Source: Roseococcus sp. SDR (GTDB lineage: Bacteria > Pseudomonadota > Alphaproteobacteria > Acetobacterales > Acetobacteraceae). Taken from it: DNA of 64,000 nt. Each line of letters opens with the position of its first letter. Position 1 is the stretch's first letter. Shown piece after piece: positions 61,406 to 64,000 of this stretch. Position numbers and translations under genes: made by a program. The notes under the pieces are model-generated. The model made no database searches. It saw only the letters and a program-made list of their open reading frames with translations, and was not told the DNA's origin. Location: assembly GCF_019083995.1 (NCBI RefSeq), contig NZ_JAHRCU010000011.1:62001-126000 (forward strand). Reading direction: 5' to 3'.

Positions 61406-63085
61406 CTACCGGACCAGCGGACGATACTTGATGCGGTGCGGCTGGTCGGCGGCCGCACCCAGACGGCGGCGCTTATCCGCCTCGTAGGCCTGGAAATTGC
61501 CCTCGAACCACTCGACATGGCTGTCGCCCTCGAAGGCGAGGATGTGCGTGGCCAGGCGGTCGAGGAACCAGCGATCGTGGCTGATCACCACCACGCAGCC
61601 GGCGAATTCCATCAGCGCCTCTTCCAGCGCGCGCAGCGTGTCCACGTCGAGGTCGTTGGTCGGCTCGTCGAGCAGCAGGACGTTGTGCGGCTCGCGCAGC
61701 ATCTTCGCCAGGTGCACACGGTTGCGCTCACCGCCCGAGAGCACGCCCACACGCTTCTGCTGATCCGCGCCGCGGAAATTGAAGGCGGCCGTATAGGCGC
61801 GCGAGGCGATGCTGCGCTTGCCGATGTTGATCGTGTCGTCGCCGCCCGAGATCTCCTCCCAGACGGTCTTCTTGTCATCCAGGCTGTCGCGCGACTGGTC
61901 CACGTAACCGAGGTTCACCGTGTCGCCGATGCGCAAGCTTCCGGCATCGGGCGCCTCATTGCCGGTGATCATGCGGAACAGCGTGGTCTTGCCCGCGCCA
62001 TTGGGGCCGATGACGCCCACGATGCCGCCGGGCGGCAGCTTGAAGCTGAGATCGTCGATCAGCAGGCGGTTGCCATAGGCCTTGCGCAGCCCCTCCGCCT
62101 CGATGACGGTGTTGCCGAGGCGCGGCGGAGGCGAGATGAGGATTTCGACCTCGCCGGGGCCGCGCTCCTGGCTCTTCTCCAGCAGTTCCTCGTAACGGGC
62201 GATGCGCGCCTTGCTCTTGGCCTGGCGGGCGGAGGGGCTGCGCCCGATCCACTCCTGCTCGGCGGCGAGCGTGCGGATGCGCGCCGTGTCCTCGCGGTTC
62301 TCCTGCTCCAGGCGCTTGCGCTTGGCTTCGAGGTAGGAGGAGTAGTTGCCCTGGTAGGGGAAGCCGCGCCCGCGATCCACCTCCAGGATCCAGTTGGTGA
62401 CATTGTCCAGGAAGTAGCGGTCATGCGTCACGACCAGCACGGCGCCCGGATAGTCGCGCAGCGTGTGTTCGAGCCAGGAGACGCTTTCCGCATCCAGGTG
62501 GTTGGTCGGCTCGTCCAGCAGCAGCAGGTCGGGCTTTTCCAGCAGCAGGCGGCAGAGCGCGACACGGCGGCGCTCACCACCCGAGAGCTTCTCGACCGAG
62601 GCTTCCGCCGGCGGGCAGCGCAGCGCGTCGAGCGCGATCTCGACGCGGCGGTCCAGCTCCCAGCCATCGGCGGCGTCGATCGCCTCCTGCAGCTGGCCCT
62701 GCTCGGCGAGGAGTTCGTTCATCTCCTCCTCGCTCATCTCCTCCATGAAGCGCTCGCTGATCTCGTTGAAGCGCTTGAGCTGGGCTTCCAGCGTGGCGAA
62801 GGCGGCGCGGACATTCTCGCCCACCGTCTTGTCGGGATCGAGCTGCGGCTCCTGCGCGAGGTAACCGACGCGGGCCCCTTCGGCGGCCCAGGCCTCGCCG
62901 CCGAAATCCTTGTCCATACCGGCCATGATCTTCATCAGCGTGGACTTGCCGGCGCCGTTCGGGCCGAGCACGCCGATCTTGGCATCGGGCAGGAAGGAGA
63001 GGGTGATGCCCTTGAAGACCTCGCGGCCGCCCGGATAGGACTTCGTCAGGTCCTTCATCACATAGACATACTGGTAGGCGGGCAT
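61406..63085 (-). CDS. ettA: Energy-dependent translational throttle protein EttA
   Basis: 559 residues. Two ABC-F cassettes: Walker A G-P-N-G-A-G-K-S-T with signature L-S-G-G-E-R-R-R-V-A and Walker A G-P-N-G-A-G-K-T-T with L-S-G-G-E-R-N-R-V-H; D-E-P-T-N-H-L-D in the first and D-E-P-T-N-D-L-D in the second. The linker carries Y-L-E-A-K-R-K-R-L-E-Q-E, the P-site tRNA interaction motif. N-terminus A-Y-Q-Y-V-Y-V-M-K is typical of EttA. It binds the ribosomal E site and gates translation by the ATP/ADP ratio. Start 63085; the longer frame upstream is a shadow. Confidence 0.95.
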   Translation of the reverse strand: MPAYQYVYVMKDLTKSYPGGREVFKGITLSFLPDAKIGVLGPNGAGKSTLMKIMAGMDKDFGGEAWAAEGARVGYLAQEPQLDPDKTVGENVRAAFATLEAQLKRFNEISERFMEEMSEEEMNELLAEQGQLQEAIDAADGWELDRRVEIALDALRCPPAEASVEKLSGGERRRVALCRLLLEKPDLLLLDEPTNHLDAESVSWLEHTLRDYPGAVLVVTHDRYFLDNVTNWILEVDRGRGFPYQGNYSSYLEAKRKRLEQENREDTARIRTLAAEQEWIGRSPSARQAKSKARIARYEELLEKSQERGPGEVEILISPPPRLGNTVIEAEGLRKAYGNRLLIDDLSFKLPPGGIVGVIGPNGAGKTTLFRMITGNEAPDAGSLRIGDTVNLGYVDQSRDSLDDKKTVWEEISGGDDTINIGKRSIASRAYTAAFNFRGADQQKRVGVLSGGERNRVHLAKMLREPHNVLLLDEPTNDLDVDTLRALEEALMEFAGCVVVISHDRWFLDRLATHILAFEGDSHVEWFEGNFQAYEADKRRRLGAAADQPHRIKYRPLVR

Positions 63086-63159
63086 GGCTCGGTCCTGCAG
63101 GGAAGGAGAGGGATGCGCGGCTTCTATCCCAGGATGATGCCGATGGGGAGGGCTTGGAT

Positions 63160-63741
63160 GTGCTGACGCTCCATCTGGCGCCGGGCTCCAGTTCGATGGC
63201 CGCGCATATCGCGCTGCGCGAGGTGGGGGCGGATTTCGAGACGCGGCAGGTCTCGCTCGCGGCGCGGGAGACGCGGCGGCCCGAATTCCTGGCGCTGAAC
63301 CCGGCCGGGCAGGTGCCGCTGCTGATGACACCCGAGGGCCCGCTGACCGAGGTGGCAGCCATTCTCTTCTGGCTGGCCCGGCGGCACCCGGAGACGGGGC
63401 TGCTGCCCGAGGGCACCATGGCCGAGGCGCGGGCCATCTCCTGGATGAGCTTCCTGGCGGCCACGGTACATCCGGCGCGGCGGCAGGGGCTGGAGCATGC
63501 CCGCATGGTATGGGCGCAGGCCGAGGCGCGGCTGGGCGCGGCGCCCTATACGCTGGGCGAGGCCTATTCCATCGCCGACATCCATCTGTTCCGCCTGTTC
63601 TGGCGCTTCCGCGGCGGCGCGGCGCTGGAGCCGGGGGAATTCCCACGCCTCACCGCCCATCACGACCGGGTGCTGGCGCGCCCCGCCGTGCAGCGCGTGC
63701 TGCGGGAGGAGGCGGCGATGGGGTATGAGCTGCCGCGTTAG
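63160..63741 (+). CDS. Glutathione S-transferase family protein
   Basis: 193 residues from GTG 63160, with GGGGAGG eight bases upstream; a TTG at 63154 is too close to that site. Thioredoxin-fold half with L-H-L-A-P-G-S-S-S (catalytic-type Ser), N-P-A-G-Q-V-P-L-L (cis-Pro) and L-T-E-V-A-A-I (glutathione-binding Glu-like), then a helical half with Y-S-I-A-D-I-H-L-F-R. Beta-class-like GST; conjugation or peroxidase role not determinable. Divergent from ettA. Confidence 0.88.
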   Translation: MLTLHLAPGSSSMAAHIALREVGADFETRQVSLAARETRRPEFLALNPAGQVPLLMTPEGPLTEVAAILFWLARRHPETGLLPEGTMAEARAISWMSFLAATVHPARRQGLEHARMVWAQAEARLGAAPYTLGEAYSIADIHLFRLFWRFRGGAALEPGEFPRLTAHHDRVLARPAVQRVLREEAAMGYELPR

Positions 63742-63749
63742 AGTCTGAT

Positions 63750-63775
63750 CGCCTTTGGTGCTGGCACCAAAGGCG
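63750..63775. terminator. Bidirectional hairpin between convergent genes
   Basis: A perfect 12-bp inverted repeat (CGCCTTTGGTGC at 63750-63761, GCACCAAAGGCG at 63764-63775) with a two-base TG centre lies between the GST gene and the convergent deaminase gene. No T tract in either direction, so termination would rely on the stem alone. Confidence 0.6.
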
Positions 63776-63779
63776 TGAA

Positions 63780-64000
63780 TCAGCCTCCAGGCGCGTGATC
63801 CCAGGCGCCGTCGTGCAGGGCGATGGCTTCGGGATCCTCTTCCAGCAGCGGGCCGACGACCTCCACCGGCCGCTGGCCGGCCGCCAGCACGGTGCGGCAG
63901 GGCAGGTCCAGCGTCAGATTGTCCGGATGCGGGCCGATGATGCGGCCGAGCTTGTGCTCGCTCATCGCATAGACCAGCCGCCCGATGCCGGCCCAGTAGA
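63780..64000 (-). CDS. Nucleoside/cytidine-deaminase-family protein, C-terminal fragment
   Basis: The start lies beyond base 64000; about 73 residues to the stop at 63780 are visible. The frame continues upstream of the internal Met as Y-W-A-G-I-G-R-L-V-Y-A, which is the segment after the zinc-binding P-C-x-x-C motif in guanine/tRNA-adenosine-type deaminases, followed by L-T-L-D-L-P-C-R-T-V-L and G-P-L-L-E-E-D. The zinc site itself is outside the window. Likely a nucleoside deaminase (guanine deaminase or similar). Confidence 0.75.
   Translation of the reverse strand, partial: YWAGIGRLVYAMSEHKLGRIIGPHPDNLTLDLPCRTVLAAGQRPVEVVGPLLEEDPEAIALHDGAWDHAPGG

Noticed and set aside
61406-63646. Extended EttA N-terminus (746 codons)
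   Set aside because: The extra part reads antisense to the GST gene; the true start at 63085 gives the usual 559 residues.

Overview
The window is very GC-rich and densely coded, with many ATGA/GTGA stop-start overlaps. It looks like a chromosomal segment of an alphaproteobacterium, most likely Acetobacteraceae (Roseomonas/Roseococcus-like). The grounds are the leuS-lptE-holA order, an NDUFA12-type complex I accessory subunit beside mlaD and a DUF2155 gene, CobW-WD40 coupling, and tandem Tat-exported peptide-binding proteins. I saw no tRNA, rRNA, IS element, prophage or CRISPR array. The taxonomic call is inference from gene content.

Layout. 1-6.7 kb: a C-N bond catabolic block. A plus-strand operon holds a polysaccharide-deacetylase-fold enzyme (cut by the window edge), an arylformamidase-like hydrolase, an AtzF-type allophanate hydrolase and a CaiB/BaiF-like protein with unusual domain order. 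It converges on two tandem M20 carbamoylase/allantoate-amidohydrolase paralogues. 6.8-13.7 kb: a surface-glycan block with a CapD-like NDP-sugar epimerase (apparently leaderless mRNA), a DegT-type aminotransferase, a VWA-like DUF1194 protein, two tandem FkbM-type proteins (the second degenerate) and a GmhA-like isomerase. 13.7-18.5 kb (minus): DUF3775 protein, CobW-WD40-aldo/keto reductase operon, class III aminotransferase. 18.7-29.5 kb (minus): one 3592-residue secreted protein with DUF11-like repeats, nine SdrD_B domains and RTX repeats, behind a 358-bp AT-richer regulatory region. 29.8-37.8 kb: secreted alpha/beta hydrolase, leuS-lptE-holA, then phzF, xth and a YghU-type GST on the minus strand. 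37.8-46.6 kb (minus): a dipeptide ABC operon with an M20 amidohydrolase and two paralogous binding proteins. 46.6-51.9 kb: a second glycan block with two GT4 glycosyltransferases, a GDP-mannose enzyme (manC) and a small DUF4214-like protein. 51.8-64 kb: NDUFA12-mlaD-small ORF-DUF2155, a shrunken class II ribonucleotide-reductase-like protein with RidA, a GNAT, a truncated MGMT-like remnant and an EamA transporter, an orphan DUF2075 nuclease/helicase, acetyltransferase and unknown genes, EttA, a GST and the end of a nucleoside deaminase.

The most interesting signals are: (i) the 500-residue protein at 53.46 kb, which keeps scattered class II RNR segments and the C-terminal TSCPD-like domain but has only two cysteines, so it cannot be a conventional reductase; a 16-bp palindrome resembling an NrdR box lies upstream; (ii) the giant adhesin and its structured leader; (iii) the FkbM enzyme/pseudo-enzyme pair, whose N-terminal module recurs 40 kb away in the other glycan block; (iv) the orphan nuclease-helicase; (v) the MGMT remnant translationally linked to an EamA gene.
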